From Promethearchaeota archaeon (GTDB taxonomy: Archaea; Asgardarchaeota; Lokiarchaeia; Sigyniarchaeales; SOKP01), in the NCBI GenBank assembly GCA_016839915.1, contig JAEOTH010000151.1, forward strand, positions 1 through 64,000: 64,000 nt of DNA. Direction: 5' to 3'. A model generated the notes under the pieces. That model was not told where the DNA came from. It did no database searches and saw only the letters and a list, made by a program, of their open reading frames with translations. A program made the position numbers and the translations under genes. Positions within the stretch are counted from its first letter, which is position 1; each line of letters starts with the position of its first letter. Below are positions 45,960 through 55,316 of the stretch, piece after piece.

Positions 45960-47093
45960 ATGACTAAAAGAGTTTTAATTACTGGTGGAGCCGGATTTAT
46001 AGGATCACATTTAGTAGATAAATTAATTGATAAGAAAAGCTATGAAGTATCTGTTCTTGATATCTTAGAAGAGCAAGTTCATGGAAAAATAGACGTTCCT
46101 CCGGATTATTTAAATAAAAAAGTAAAATTTATTCGAGATTCTGTAACCAATCATACAATATTAGAGGATTTAGTTGAAGATAGTGATATTATTATTCATT
46201 TAGCGGCAATGGTTGGTGTAGGCCAATCAATGTATCAAATAAAAAAATATATTGATCATAATATTCTTGGTTTAGCAAATCTGTTTGATGTCTTAGTTAA
46301 TCGTGAACATAATGTAAAAAAGGTTCTTATAGCATCTTCTAACACAGTATATGGAGAGGGTAAATATCAATGTAATGCATGTGGGACAGTATTTCCAGAA
46401 TTAAGACCATTAAATCAATTGAAAAAAAAAGATTGGGAGCTTCATTGCCCTAAATGTGGATCTAAAGTTAAGCCTCTTTTAACTGATGAGAGGTCCCCGT
46501 ATAATTCTAGTTCAATTTATGCTTTTTCTAAACAAGCTCAAGAAAATATAGGTTTAATGATTGGTAATACTTATGGAATAAATACATCTATATTAAGATT
46601 TTTTTTAGTCTATGGTCGAAGGCAAGCTCTTTCGAATCCATACACAGGAGTTTGTACAATATTTAGTACTAGAGCACTATATGGAAAACCTCCAATTATT
46701 TTTGAGGATGGAATGCAATCAAGAGATTTCGTAAGTGTGAATGATGTCTGTCAAGCATTAATTCTTGCTATGGAACAAAATATAGCTAATGGCGAAATTT
46801 TTAATGTTGGTACCGGCGTACCAATAACGATAAAGGAAGTAGCAGAAACAATAACTCAAAAGATCAATCCAGAATTAAAACCAATTTATAATCAGCAATA
46901 TAGAATTGGTGATATAAGACACTGTGTAGCGGATATTTCAAAAATAAGAAATAAATTAGGATATTCACCGAAAATATCTTTTAAAGAAGGAATAGGTAAC
47001 TTAATTGATTGGATCAAGACTCAAAAAGATGACATCAAGAAACCCTCCCAAAGAGCTATGGAAGAATTAAAAGAAAAAGGATTATTAAAATAA
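45960..47093 (+). CDS. dTDP-L-rhamnose 4-epimerase-like SDR with zinc-ribbon insert
   Basis: 377-residue extended SDR. VLITGGAGFIGSHLVDKLI nucleotide site, HLAAMVGVGQSMYQ, SNTVYGEG, and YAFSKQ (YxxxK). Between the active-site Ser/Thr region and the catalytic Tyr there is an insert with two CxxC pairs (CNAC ... CPKC), residues about 138-170. This insert is known in WbiB-type dTDP-L-rhamnose 4-epimerases and similar proteins. Would interconvert rhamnose and 6-deoxytalose as nucleotide sugars, if substrate is conserved. The next gene, GMD-like, lies 33 bases downstream. Confidence 0.82.
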   Translation: MTKRVLITGGAGFIGSHLVDKLIDKKSYEVSVLDILEEQVHGKIDVPPDYLNKKVKFIRDSVTNHTILEDLVEDSDIIIHLAAMVGVGQSMYQIKKYIDHNILGLANLFDVLVNREHNVKKVLIASSNTVYGEGKYQCNACGTVFPELRPLNQLKKKDWELHCPKCGSKVKPLLTDERSPYNSSSIYAFSKQAQENIGLMIGNTYGINTSILRFFLVYGRRQALSNPYTGVCTIFSTRALYGKPPIIFEDGMQSRDFVSVNDVCQALILAMEQNIANGEIFNVGTGVPITIKEVAETITQKINPELKPIYNQQYRIGDIRHCVADISKIRNKLGYSPKISFKEGIGNLIDWIKTQKDDIKKPSQRAMEELKEKGLLK

Positions 47094-47126
47094 ATTAGTC
47101 TTAAATTTATCAATTTGTAGTTTCAT

Positions 47127-48158
47127 ATGGAAAAAATACTAATTTCTGGAGTAAATGGTTTTTTAGGGTCACATTTAACTGATTTTTGCATAAATCGAGG
47201 TAAAAAGGTTTATGGTATTGATCTTCCTAATCTTCCTTTCAAGAACTTAAATCATTATACAAAAGGGAAAATGGAAGAGAAATTGGAAGTATTTGATATT
47301 CCCATTCAAATTCCTACTATCAATGAAAATTTAGTATTGTTAGAGTGTGATTTGAATAACCGTGAATTACTTGAAAAAATAATTCGAAATTTTGAACCTA
47401 AGTATACTTTTCATTTTGGAGCACAACCGTTAGTTTTACCTTCATGGGAAGATCCTGTAGCTACTATAGAAACAAATGTAATAGGGACGATAAATATTTT
47501 TGAAGCAATTAAAAAACAAAAAATTAAAACTCGAGTTATAGTTGCATGTACTAGCGCTGAATATGGAACAACAACATCATTAAATAGACCATTGAAAGAA
47601 TCTGATCCATTATTAGCAGTTCATCCTTATGGAATTAGCAAAATAGCGACAGAACTACTTGCTCGACAATATTTTATTAATTTTGATATTGAAATTGTCA
47701 ATCTTAGATTTTTTAATCAAACTGGTCCTAGAAGAATAGGTGATGCAACTTCAGATTTTATAAGAAAGGTTGCCCAAATTGAATTAGGGTTGTCAGAACC
47801 AGTAATTGAAGTGGGAAACCTTAACCCTTATCGTGATTTTACAGGAATAAAAGATTCGCTTAAAGCAATTTGGTTAGCAGCAACAAAGGGAACAGCAGGA
47901 GAAACTTATAATATTTGTTCTGGTAAAAAGATTCAAATTCGCCAAATTTTAGATATTGCTCTAAGCTTTACATCTAAGAAAATCGAAATAAAAGAGAATG
48001 TCTCAAACAAATTAAGAAAAACAGATGAAGATGTCATTCTTGGTGATAATTCGAAAATTAAAAATGAATTAGGATGGGATGTTTCAATTTCTATTAAAGA
48101 GACTCTAAAAGATATGTTTGATTACTGGTTAGATTATTATAAAAAACATGGAGTTTAA
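47127..48158 (+). CDS. GDP-mannose 4,6-dehydratase-like SDR
   Basis: 343 residues. ILISGVNGFLGSHLTDFC, HFGAQPLVLPSWEDP, CTSAEYG, YGISK (YxxxK), RFFNQTGPRR and LRKTDEDVILGDNSKIKNELGW, which align with the GMD family, as does the paralogue at 13291-14442. Reaction: dehydration of a GDP-sugar to the 4-keto-6-deoxy product, or a related epimerisation. It is 33 bases after the WbiB-like gene. With hddA nearby, GDP-heptose is a possible substrate as well as GDP-mannose. Confidence 0.82.
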   Translation: MEKILISGVNGFLGSHLTDFCINRGKKVYGIDLPNLPFKNLNHYTKGKMEEKLEVFDIPIQIPTINENLVLLECDLNNRELLEKIIRNFEPKYTFHFGAQPLVLPSWEDPVATIETNVIGTINIFEAIKKQKIKTRVIVACTSAEYGTTTSLNRPLKESDPLLAVHPYGISKIATELLARQYFINFDIEIVNLRFFNQTGPRRIGDATSDFIRKVAQIELGLSEPVIEVGNLNPYRDFTGIKDSLKAIWLAATKGTAGETYNICSGKKIQIRQILDIALSFTSKKIEIKENVSNKLRKTDEDVILGDNSKIKNELGWDVSISIKETLKDMFDYWLDYYKKHGV

Positions 48159-48176
48159 GTCTACTTAATAAAGAAA

Positions 48177-51100
48177 CTATTTTCTTTTAAAATTAAATCT
48201 TATAGACTTAAGTGTATTTTTCTTGATTTTAGAATTGCAATGTGGACATTCTAATTCAGATTTTTTCTCTAATCTTGAAATTAAATTATCTTTTAAAGCT
48301 GCGGAGCAATCTCTATTTGGACATATATTTAATTTCCCATAGATTTTCTCTTTATCCTCCTTTAATTCTCCAGAAATGATTTCAAGGTTTTCTACATTTA
48401 TTTTATCTGTAATTGTATTTTTGTTTTCAACAAGAAAATCTTTCAAATATTCAGATTCAGTTCCAATTCTCAATACTATCTTTTCTCCAACTTTATATCC
48501 ATGCCTTTTACGAATAAATTGAATGTTTCTTATTAAATCATTTACTAAACGTTCAGACAATAATTGATCATCAACAGAGTCGTCTAAATAAACATTAAAG
48601 AATTTTGATTCGGCTTTGATCAAATGATCTGATGGTTTTACCGATTTTACTATTTCTAATTCTTTTACATTTCCTACTTTCTTAATAATCTCAGGAAATT
48701 CTATTTTTGGCATATCTTCTTTTGATTCTATAAGAATTTTTTTATTTGGCCATCTTAATCTTATTCTATTCTCATCTTTTAATGCTCTCACAATTTCTAT
48801 TAATTCATGTGTAAAATTCATTTGTTCTTCTAAATCTAAGTCGATATTTTGTTCATCGAATTCCGGCCAATCTTGTAAGTGAATACTTTCTGTTTCTTCA
48901 AAACCAATTGATTTCATGTGAGATTTAAACATTTTAAGATAAATATCTTCACTTATCATTGGATTAATTGGTGCTAGAAGTAAAGAAACCTTAAATAATA
49001 CATAATAGAGAACTCCCATTATAAGAAATTTATTCGGATCTTCAGAATAGATGTCAAGTTTCTCTCGATTGAGCATTATATACCATCTGCTTATATCATT
49101 CACAATAAAATCTCTAAGTTCACCTGTTATCCATGGTAATTGATATTCATCTGATAATTCTGTTATCTTTTTAATTGTAGAATTTAATCTTGAAATTATC
49201 CATTTATCTAATTTACTTACCTTTTTTATGTCAAATTTAACTTCTGAAGGATTAAATTCAGCTAAAGTCAATTTCTCGTTGGTATACACATAAACATTCC
49301 ATATTGTGTTAATAATTTTATATGTATCAGTATATTCCTTAAGATTAAAATTGAAATCTCGGCCAGGTTGAGTAACACCTATACAATAAAATCGAAAAGT
49401 TTCTGCACCTTTGATATTAGATAATGCTTTATTCTTCTGCAATGCTGGGACTGTACCATTTATTAAGTCTTCAGGGTTTATTACTGTACCTTTAGATTTG
49501 CTCATTTTAGCTTTTTCCATTAACACCCATCCATGCATATAGCAAGCGTTGTAATTCTTACGACCTGAAGATACCATAGCACTATTTAATAAACTATTGA
49601 ACCATCCTCTTATTTGATCTTTTCCCTCGATTATAAAGTCAGCTGGTACCCAGCTATCATAATGACTTTTCCCATCATATATTTCTTGAGCGGCCCACAT
49701 TACTGAACCAGAATCTAACCAAACATCTAAAATATCAGGAATTCTTTTCTTTGTTCCTTTATTACAATTTTTACACTTCCATGTAATTTGGTCAATCCAT
49801 GGTCTATGCAAATCATTAGGACATTCACCAGCAATCTCATTCAGCTCCTTTCCTGAACCTATTACCGTAATTTCTTCGCAATCTTCATTATCACAGATCC
49901 AAACACTTAGTGGAATACCCCAAAAACGTTGTCGTGAAATACACCAGTCTTTTAATGTGGTGAGCCAGCTTTTGAACCATCTGTTTCCTGCCCAATCTGG
50001 GATCCAATAAATCTCATCGTTTTTTGTCAGTAAATCAGGAATTAAACTTTCAGTTTTAAAAAACCATTGATTAGTCGCTCGATAAACTAATTTTGAATCA
50101 CATCTCCAACAATGTGCATATTCATGTTCAATTTCATTAGTTAAAACGAGTGTTCCTTTTTTCTTTAATAAGTTTAAAATCTCTTCATTAGCATCAAAAA
50201 CATACATTCCCTCAAATTTACCCGCTTCCTTTTTATAAACACCTCTGATACTTACTGGATTGAAAATTGGTATATTATTCGCTATACCAACTTCAAAATC
50301 TTCTGGGCCGTGTCCGGGTGCTGTATGTACTAATCCAACACCTTCTGATGCGGATACATATTCTTCTGAAAGTATAATTGAATGGACTTTTTCACTTTCT
50401 TTAGCAAGTTCTCGTTGGTAGGGAACCTCATTTAATAATGGATGTATATACTTTTTTCCTTCTAGTTCTTCACCAGTAAAATCTTTAACTATTTTATATT
50501 TATAACCAAGTTCCCCTGAAATTAAATGAGTTATTGAATTTTTAGATAATACCCAGTATTCTTTAAGATCCTCTATATATACCTTAGCATACTCTGCAAT
50601 TGGATTAACCATTATTGCAGAATTCGCTACTAATGTCCAAGGTGTAGTAGTCCAAATTATAAAATATGTGTCATCCATATCTGCAGATTTAATTTTCAAG
50701 AATAAGCTAGTATCCTTAATGTTTTTATATTCATGTTCATGTTTAGCTAAAGCAGTTGCACAACGAGGGCAACAGTTTAAAGGTCGATAAAACTTATAAA
50801 GTAAATTATTCTCCCAAGCTTTCTTTAAAGTCCACCAAATTCCCTCAATATAACTGTTTTTAAATGTAATATAAGGATTTTCCCAATCCCAAAAATAACA
50901 ACCCAATCTTTTAAATTGGTCATTCATTATAGCTAAATTTTTTAAGGCAAACTCTTTACAGTTCTTTATGAATTTATCAATACCATATTCTTGTATTTCT
51001 TGTTTGTTCTTAATTCCTAATTCTTTTTCCATTTGTACTTCTATTGGTAAACCATGAGTATCATATCCTGGGGTATCTGTGACTTTAAAACCTCTCATTC

Positions 51101-51323
51101 GTTTATATTTTATTAAGTAGTCTTTTAAAATCTTATTCCATGCTGTTCCTAGATGAATGGACCCTGTAGTATAGGGAGGACCATCAATAAATCGCCAACA
51201 ATTTCTTCCTGTTTCTTTTTTTCGAATCAGTGAGTATATATCTCGGTCTTTCCAGAATTTTATAATTTTTTCTTCTAAATCTGTTAAATTCAACTTTTTA
51301 TCTAAAACTTCCACGAAAACCAT
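48177..51323 (-). CDS. ileS: Isoleucyl-tRNA synthetase
   Basis: Charges tRNA-Ile. 1048 residues, the archaeal/eukaryotic-type IleRS. Class I motifs: GPPYTTGSIHLGTAWNKILKD (HLGT in place of HIGH, as usual in this branch) and KMSKSKGTVINPEDL at about residue 605. The CP1 editing domain (TTTPWTLVANSAIMV, HTAPGHGPEDF) is intact, as is the DWCISRQRFWGIPL block. The C-terminus carries a zinc ribbon (CPNRDC ... CPHC). A single housekeeping gene between glycan genes and the E2/RING-like gene. Confidence 0.97.
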   Translation of the reverse strand: MVFVEVLDKKLNLTDLEEKIIKFWKDRDIYSLIRKKETGRNCWRFIDGPPYTTGSIHLGTAWNKILKDYLIKYKRMRGFKVTDTPGYDTHGLPIEVQMEKELGIKNKQEIQEYGIDKFIKNCKEFALKNLAIMNDQFKRLGCYFWDWENPYITFKNSYIEGIWWTLKKAWENNLLYKFYRPLNCCPRCATALAKHEHEYKNIKDTSLFLKIKSADMDDTYFIIWTTTPWTLVANSAIMVNPIAEYAKVYIEDLKEYWVLSKNSITHLISGELGYKYKIVKDFTGEELEGKKYIHPLLNEVPYQRELAKESEKVHSIILSEEYVSASEGVGLVHTAPGHGPEDFEVGIANNIPIFNPVSIRGVYKKEAGKFEGMYVFDANEEILNLLKKKGTLVLTNEIEHEYAHCWRCDSKLVYRATNQWFFKTESLIPDLLTKNDEIYWIPDWAGNRWFKSWLTTLKDWCISRQRFWGIPLSVWICDNEDCEEITVIGSGKELNEIAGECPNDLHRPWIDQITWKCKNCNKGTKKRIPDILDVWLDSGSVMWAAQEIYDGKSHYDSWVPADFIIEGKDQIRGWFNSLLNSAMVSSGRKNYNACYMHGWVLMEKAKMSKSKGTVINPEDLINGTVPALQKNKALSNIKGAETFRFYCIGVTQPGRDFNFNLKEYTDTYKIINTIWNVYVYTNEKLTLAEFNPSEVKFDIKKVSKLDKWIISRLNSTIKKITELSDEYQLPWITGELRDFIVNDISRWYIMLNREKLDIYSEDPNKFLIMGVLYYVLFKVSLLLAPINPMISEDIYLKMFKSHMKSIGFEETESIHLQDWPEFDEQNIDLDLEEQMNFTHELIEIVRALKDENRIRLRWPNKKILIESKEDMPKIEFPEIIKKVGNVKELEIVKSVKPSDHLIKAESKFFNVYLDDSVDDQLLSERLVNDLIRNIQFIRKRHGYKVGEKIVLRIGTESEYLKDFLVENKNTITDKINVENLEIISGELKEDKEKIYGKLNICPNRDCSAALKDNLISRLEKKSELECPHCNSKIKKNTLKSIRFNFKRK

Positions 51324-51510
51324 CTAATGAAAATATGAATGTTTATAATAAGAAGTACAAGTTAAAAAATTTAATTAATTCATCTAAAAACTTATATATC
51401 GGAATTATAATTTTGAAATTTGTATAAAAGCATTCAATAAAAGATTCATTTGGAGAATTGGGAAAACTAAAAGGGATTTAGAAGGTTAAAAGTAGAAAAA
51501 AACTTCAATG

Positions 51511-53151
51511 CTACCTTAGACAGAAACCACATTTACCAAATGATTTTATTGTTTGTTCCCAACAATGATTATGATATGCCCTATTACAATGGGGACATTC
51601 TGCGTGACAGTTATCATCACCAGCAATTTTTTTAGTACAGCTTGGACATTCGATTTTATGGCATATAACACACGAAACTACTGAAACTTCGAAAATTTTC
51701 TTAGAGATAAGATTAAATAAATCGACGAGATAACTAAAAGGTGTCCAATCTTTAAAAAAGTCATCAAATGATGTATGTAAATCATCTTTTATTTTCTCAT
51801 GAGCTTCAAGTTCGAATTCATTTATCACTTTCACATCCGGCATTTTCATAGGATAATCAATTGGTAAAGTAATTTGAAATTCAAAAGTTAGATCTTCAGT
51901 TTTCATTTTTCCTTTCATTTCTACGAGTAATGTAGCAGTTGAGGGGTTGTATTCAATTTTTTTATAATGATCTTTTAATAAATCTATTTCAAAGTTAATT
52001 CTTGAGTTTTTATCAACTAACCAAGAGATTTCCCTTACGATTTCAACAGACTCAGACATATTTTCTTCCCAGTTTTTATAGACTTTTAATTCGGTAACGG
52101 GGACTTGGATAATTTGCTGTAATTCCGGAGATAAATCAATTTTAGGAGGTTTTGGATAAGGCTCTAAATCTATGTTTAAGAAATATTCTTTAAAACCGTA
52201 CGTTAACATATGGACCTTTAGAGCAGTCACACTATCATGTATTTTTTCACATTGATATTCTCCTGATATTTTTTTGGATTGTACTTCAATCTCTTTAAGA
52301 AAAAGCAATTTTTTCTCTAATTCATGTAAGAGATCAACAATATGAGAAGGTTGCTTTGATTTCCACTCCTTTAAAATGTTTAAGATTTTATAGGGCTCTC
52401 CTAAAATTCTTCGTACTTCATTTGGGAAAGTTACAATTGGTTTTTCGGGGTAATTTGTAAAATCTATTTGAATGATAAATGTACTAGTTAAAGTTATCGT
52501 AATATAAATATTGATTTCAGCTTCCTTTGTACCGATTTGGTCATAAGCATATTCTTGTTGGATTAAACTCAACTCTGTATTAATCTCAATGCTAACTGGT
52601 GCACCTTCATCAACGATATCAGATTTAAGAGTGGTTTTAGAATCATCAACAGAATTCTCAGTTATAGAACTTCCGGAATCTTTGGAAGTATAAAACACTT
52701 CATCAGGAGAATCTGATTGTGTAATATATTCCTCATATTCAAAATCTGGGGGGTATGCATCTAAATCAGGTGTTAAAAATTCTTCTTTTTCAGTAGAATT
52801 ATCTTGTCCAATAGGTATTAATTCTTCCTCAGAATTCATTTTTGGCGTCTCTAAAGTTTTTTCTATAATCTCTTTAAGCTCGTATACAATATCAACTACA
52901 TTAGAAGTAGGTGTCCAATTAATTAAGGAATTAAGCTGAAAATCCCCTAATAAGTCTTTAATTACAGAGTGATAAATCAAATTTGGAGGTGTGCTTGGAA
53001 AGTTTTCATCGAATTTAATTTCTAACTCATATTTTTTTTCAGGAGTTTCATAAACATAACCATATAGATGTGCAATCTCTCCTGAAACCATCCAAAATGA
53101 AAATTTTTTTGCGATCTTTTGGGCTTCTTTTAATATTCTTTCTTTATCCAT
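51511..53151 (-). CDS. Four tandem E2/RWD-like domains with C-terminal RING-like zinc domain
   Basis: 546 residues, not recognised as a named family. Four repeats each have a strand-rich half ending in a P-rich flap (FPSTPPNLIY 51-60, YPEKPIVTFP 234-243, YPKPPKIDLSP 332-342, YPMKMPDVKV 433-442) followed by a W and helix (NWTPTSNVVDIVYEL 78-92, EWKSKQPSHIVDLLHEL 262-278, W361, DWTPFSYLVDLF 468-479). This is the order of the UBC/RWD fold. No conserved catalytic Cys or HPN is seen, so they look RWD/UEV-like rather than active E2. Residues 105-190 are an acidic linker. Residues 494-544 form a Cys/His-rich RING-like domain (CPSC, CHAECPHC, YHNHCW, CGFC). Suggests a ubiquitin-system component, in line with Asgard biology. 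Follows ileS upstream of it by about 190 bases. Confidence 0.72.
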   Translation of the reverse strand: MDKERILKEAQKIAKKFSFWMVSGEIAHLYGYVYETPEKKYELEIKFDENFPSTPPNLIYHSVIKDLLGDFQLNSLINWTPTSNVVDIVYELKEIIEKTLETPKMNSEEELIPIGQDNSTEKEEFLTPDLDAYPPDFEYEEYITQSDSPDEVFYTSKDSGSSITENSVDDSKTTLKSDIVDEGAPVSIEINTELSLIQQEYAYDQIGTKEAEINIYITITLTSTFIIQIDFTNYPEKPIVTFPNEVRRILGEPYKILNILKEWKSKQPSHIVDLLHELEKKLLFLKEIEVQSKKISGEYQCEKIHDSVTALKVHMLTYGFKEYFLNIDLEPYPKPPKIDLSPELQQIIQVPVTELKVYKNWEENMSESVEIVREISWLVDKNSRINFEIDLLKDHYKKIEYNPSTATLLVEMKGKMKTEDLTFEFQITLPIDYPMKMPDVKVINEFELEAHEKIKDDLHTSFDDFFKDWTPFSYLVDLFNLISKKIFEVSVVSCVICHKIECPSCTKKIAGDDNCHAECPHCNRAYHNHCWEQTIKSFGKCGFCLR

Positions 53152-53271
53152 CAGAAATCAAATAAAAAATCTATTTTTCTTTATAAAAATGATTAAAGTA
53201 TGATCTTAAAAATATTTATTAAATCACTTAAAATAAAGATAGAATTATTCATAAAAATTAAACATTTTATG

Positions 53272-54420
53272 CTAAAGTGATATCTCACTTAGCATTTCTC
53301 TTATTTTTTTTTGATAGATTTGCTTTGATCGATTTTTTTTTTGAAAATTACTTATGTTAATTGAAATCTTTTTGTATTTATCATAATTTTCATAAACAAA
53401 TTTTATTTTTTCAGCTATTGTATTACTTGTACACTCCTTCAATATTAAATCTTCATTCCCTAAAAATAATGAAACATTATTACCACTATAAGTCGTGATG
53501 ATGATTTTTCCTTTTATTACACCTTCTAGAATTTTTATTGCCACTGCGGAGGGACAGATATTATTTAACATTGGCAAAACAAGGCAGTGATATTGATTGA
53601 TTAAATCTGAAACTTCTCTATGAGGTTTTGAACCTAAAAATATAATATTTTCTTCTAAGTTTTTTTCTTTTACGTTCTTTTCTAAATTTTGTCTGGTGAT
53701 ACCATCTCCTATAAGGAATAATTGAATTTTATAGCTTTGGTCCTTTAACAAAGAGATCGCGTCTATAATGGGGTTCAATAAATCATATAGGCTAAATCTC
53801 CCGGTATAACCAATTCTAAAAGATTCTTTTCCTTTTTCAAAATTAAGAGGTTGGCTTTTAAGAAAATAATCTTCTACATAGTAAGGAATAATTTTAATTT
53901 TTTTTGGATCAGCGCCATAGAAAATTGCCATATTTTTTGCTCGTTGATTTTCAATAATAAATTTATCAGCATGTCGAATAGCATATAACTCTAGATGAGG
54001 TTCAATAAAATAAAACAATCTTTTAAATAGATTCTTACTATATTGAAACTCTGGATTTCTTGCAAAAGCCCTTCTTTCAATAAAGACTACAGGTGTACAT
54101 CCCATCCTTATGACAATTCTATTCTTGAAGATTTTCTTTAATATTACTGGTAAGAGAGCTAATTTTGGTGCTCTAGTAATAAAAATTCTGTTTGATGAGA
54201 CAATTTCATTAATATACCTTATAAAATACTTGAATATAGATTTTTTATCTATTTTATTAACTCCCTTATAATTAGGATAAAGAGCAATTTTCTCATAATC
54301 TGATGGAATTGCTCCAAATAATTTTCTATCATTAACGGAATCTCCTTGATTTCCAGCTTTGAAATCAGAGAATGTACAAAAAATTAATCTTTGTTTAGCA
54401 GTCTTCTTTTTCATAATCAA
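53272..54420 (-). CDS. GT4 family glycosyltransferase
   Basis: GT-B glycosyltransferase of 382 residues. Donor domain: RIGYTGRFSLYDLLNPIIDAI, LFLIGDGITRQNLEK, IIFLGSKPHREVSDLINQY, and the SAVAIKILEGVIKGKIIITT segment holding the catalytic Glu. The N-terminal half shows RMGCTPVVFIERRAFARN. Stands at the end of a minus-strand run with the methyltransferase and GT4 behind it. Donor and acceptor unknown. Confidence 0.85.
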   Translation of the reverse strand: MIMKKKTAKQRLIFCTFSDFKAGNQGDSVNDRKLFGAIPSDYEKIALYPNYKGVNKIDKKSIFKYFIRYINEIVSSNRIFITRAPKLALLPVILKKIFKNRIVIRMGCTPVVFIERRAFARNPEFQYSKNLFKRLFYFIEPHLELYAIRHADKFIIENQRAKNMAIFYGADPKKIKIIPYYVEDYFLKSQPLNFEKGKESFRIGYTGRFSLYDLLNPIIDAISLLKDQSYKIQLFLIGDGITRQNLEKNVKEKNLEENIIFLGSKPHREVSDLINQYHCLVLPMLNNICPSAVAIKILEGVIKGKIIITTYSGNNVSLFLGNEDLILKECTSNTIAEKIKFVYENYDKYKKISINISNFQKKNRSKQIYQKKIREMLSEISL

Positions 54421-54512
54421 ATCTATTATTAAGCAAAATTACATAATTTATATAATTAACTATATGTAAGCAGGGATCTTTTCACTAAAAGATATTATTG
54501 AACACAACTTAA

Positions 54513-55313
54513 TTAGCGTGGCTTTTCCCCCCAGTAAATTACTATCCAAGCAAAACTTTTAAATGGTGACTTATCTAATAAAGGTTTTGTAAGGAAATGA
54601 ATTAACTTAGCAATTGGAATATAAAAAAAACTATGACTAAAAGTACCACCATAAAGTTCTATATTATTAAATCCAACTTGTTTTAACGATTCAATCATGG
54701 ATTTAGGACGAAAAGGTGCCTCTTCTTCAATTTCTCCATAAGGGTTTCTAAAAATTGTTTTTAAAGGTCGAGTTATTGCATTTAAAGGGTAAAAAACAGA
54801 AAAATCTAAGATTGCAATCTTTCCACCAGGTTTCAAAATTCTGTAGAATTCTTTTAAAAAAGGGTGAAATCCAATTTTCATTAAATGATGAAAAAAAAGT
54901 GTACTCGCAATTAGGTCAAAAGTTCTATTAGGATATCCAGATCTTAAAATATCACCTGTTTTTGTTATCATTTTAGGAGGACAGTTCTTTATACATACAG
55001 GGGATAGATCAATTCCATGTATTTCATGAGAAAATTCCTCTAAATATCTATAATCATCCCCTTCGCCACAGGGTGCTATTAAAAGCTTTTCAAGTTTTTT
55101 ATTTTTTAGATGCTGTTCTATAACAGATTTGAACTTATTTTTAGAAAGAGAGTAGCTAAAATAACTTCTTATTGGATCATAAAAAAGTTTCGAATTAAGA
55201 ATATTACTGATTAATCCTTTTTTTTTCTTTTTTCCTTTCCACCACTCTAACTCTCTTTTTTTCTGATCCTCATAATTTATGTTTTTATTCATAAAAATTA
55301 ACTTCCAGATCAA
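54513..55313 (-). CDS. Class I SAM-dependent methyltransferase
   Basis: 266 residues, Methyltransf_11/UbiE-like. SAM motifs are LLIAPCGEGDDYRYL (loop with CGEG in place of GCGxG), IHGIDLSPVCI, FDLIASTLFFHHL and LKPGGKIAILDFSVF. A second start (MNKNIN, 55292) may be the true one. Overlaps nothing but ends immediately before, and is preceded by three bases of, the GT4 gene at 55317, so co-transcribed. Could methylate a sugar or lipid head group. Confidence 0.78.
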   Translation of the reverse strand: MIWKLIFMNKNINYEDQKKRELEWWKGKKKKKGLISNILNSKLFYDPIRSYFSYSLSKNKFKSVIEQHLKNKKLEKLLIAPCGEGDDYRYLEEFSHEIHGIDLSPVCIKNCPPKMITKTGDILRSGYPNRTFDLIASTLFFHHLMKIGFHPFLKEFYRILKPGGKIAILDFSVFYPLNAITRPLKTIFRNPYGEIEEEAPFRPKSMIESLKQVGFNNIELYGGTFSHSFFYIPIAKLIHFLTKPLLDKSPFKSFAWIVIYWGEKPR

Positions 55314-55316
55314 TTT

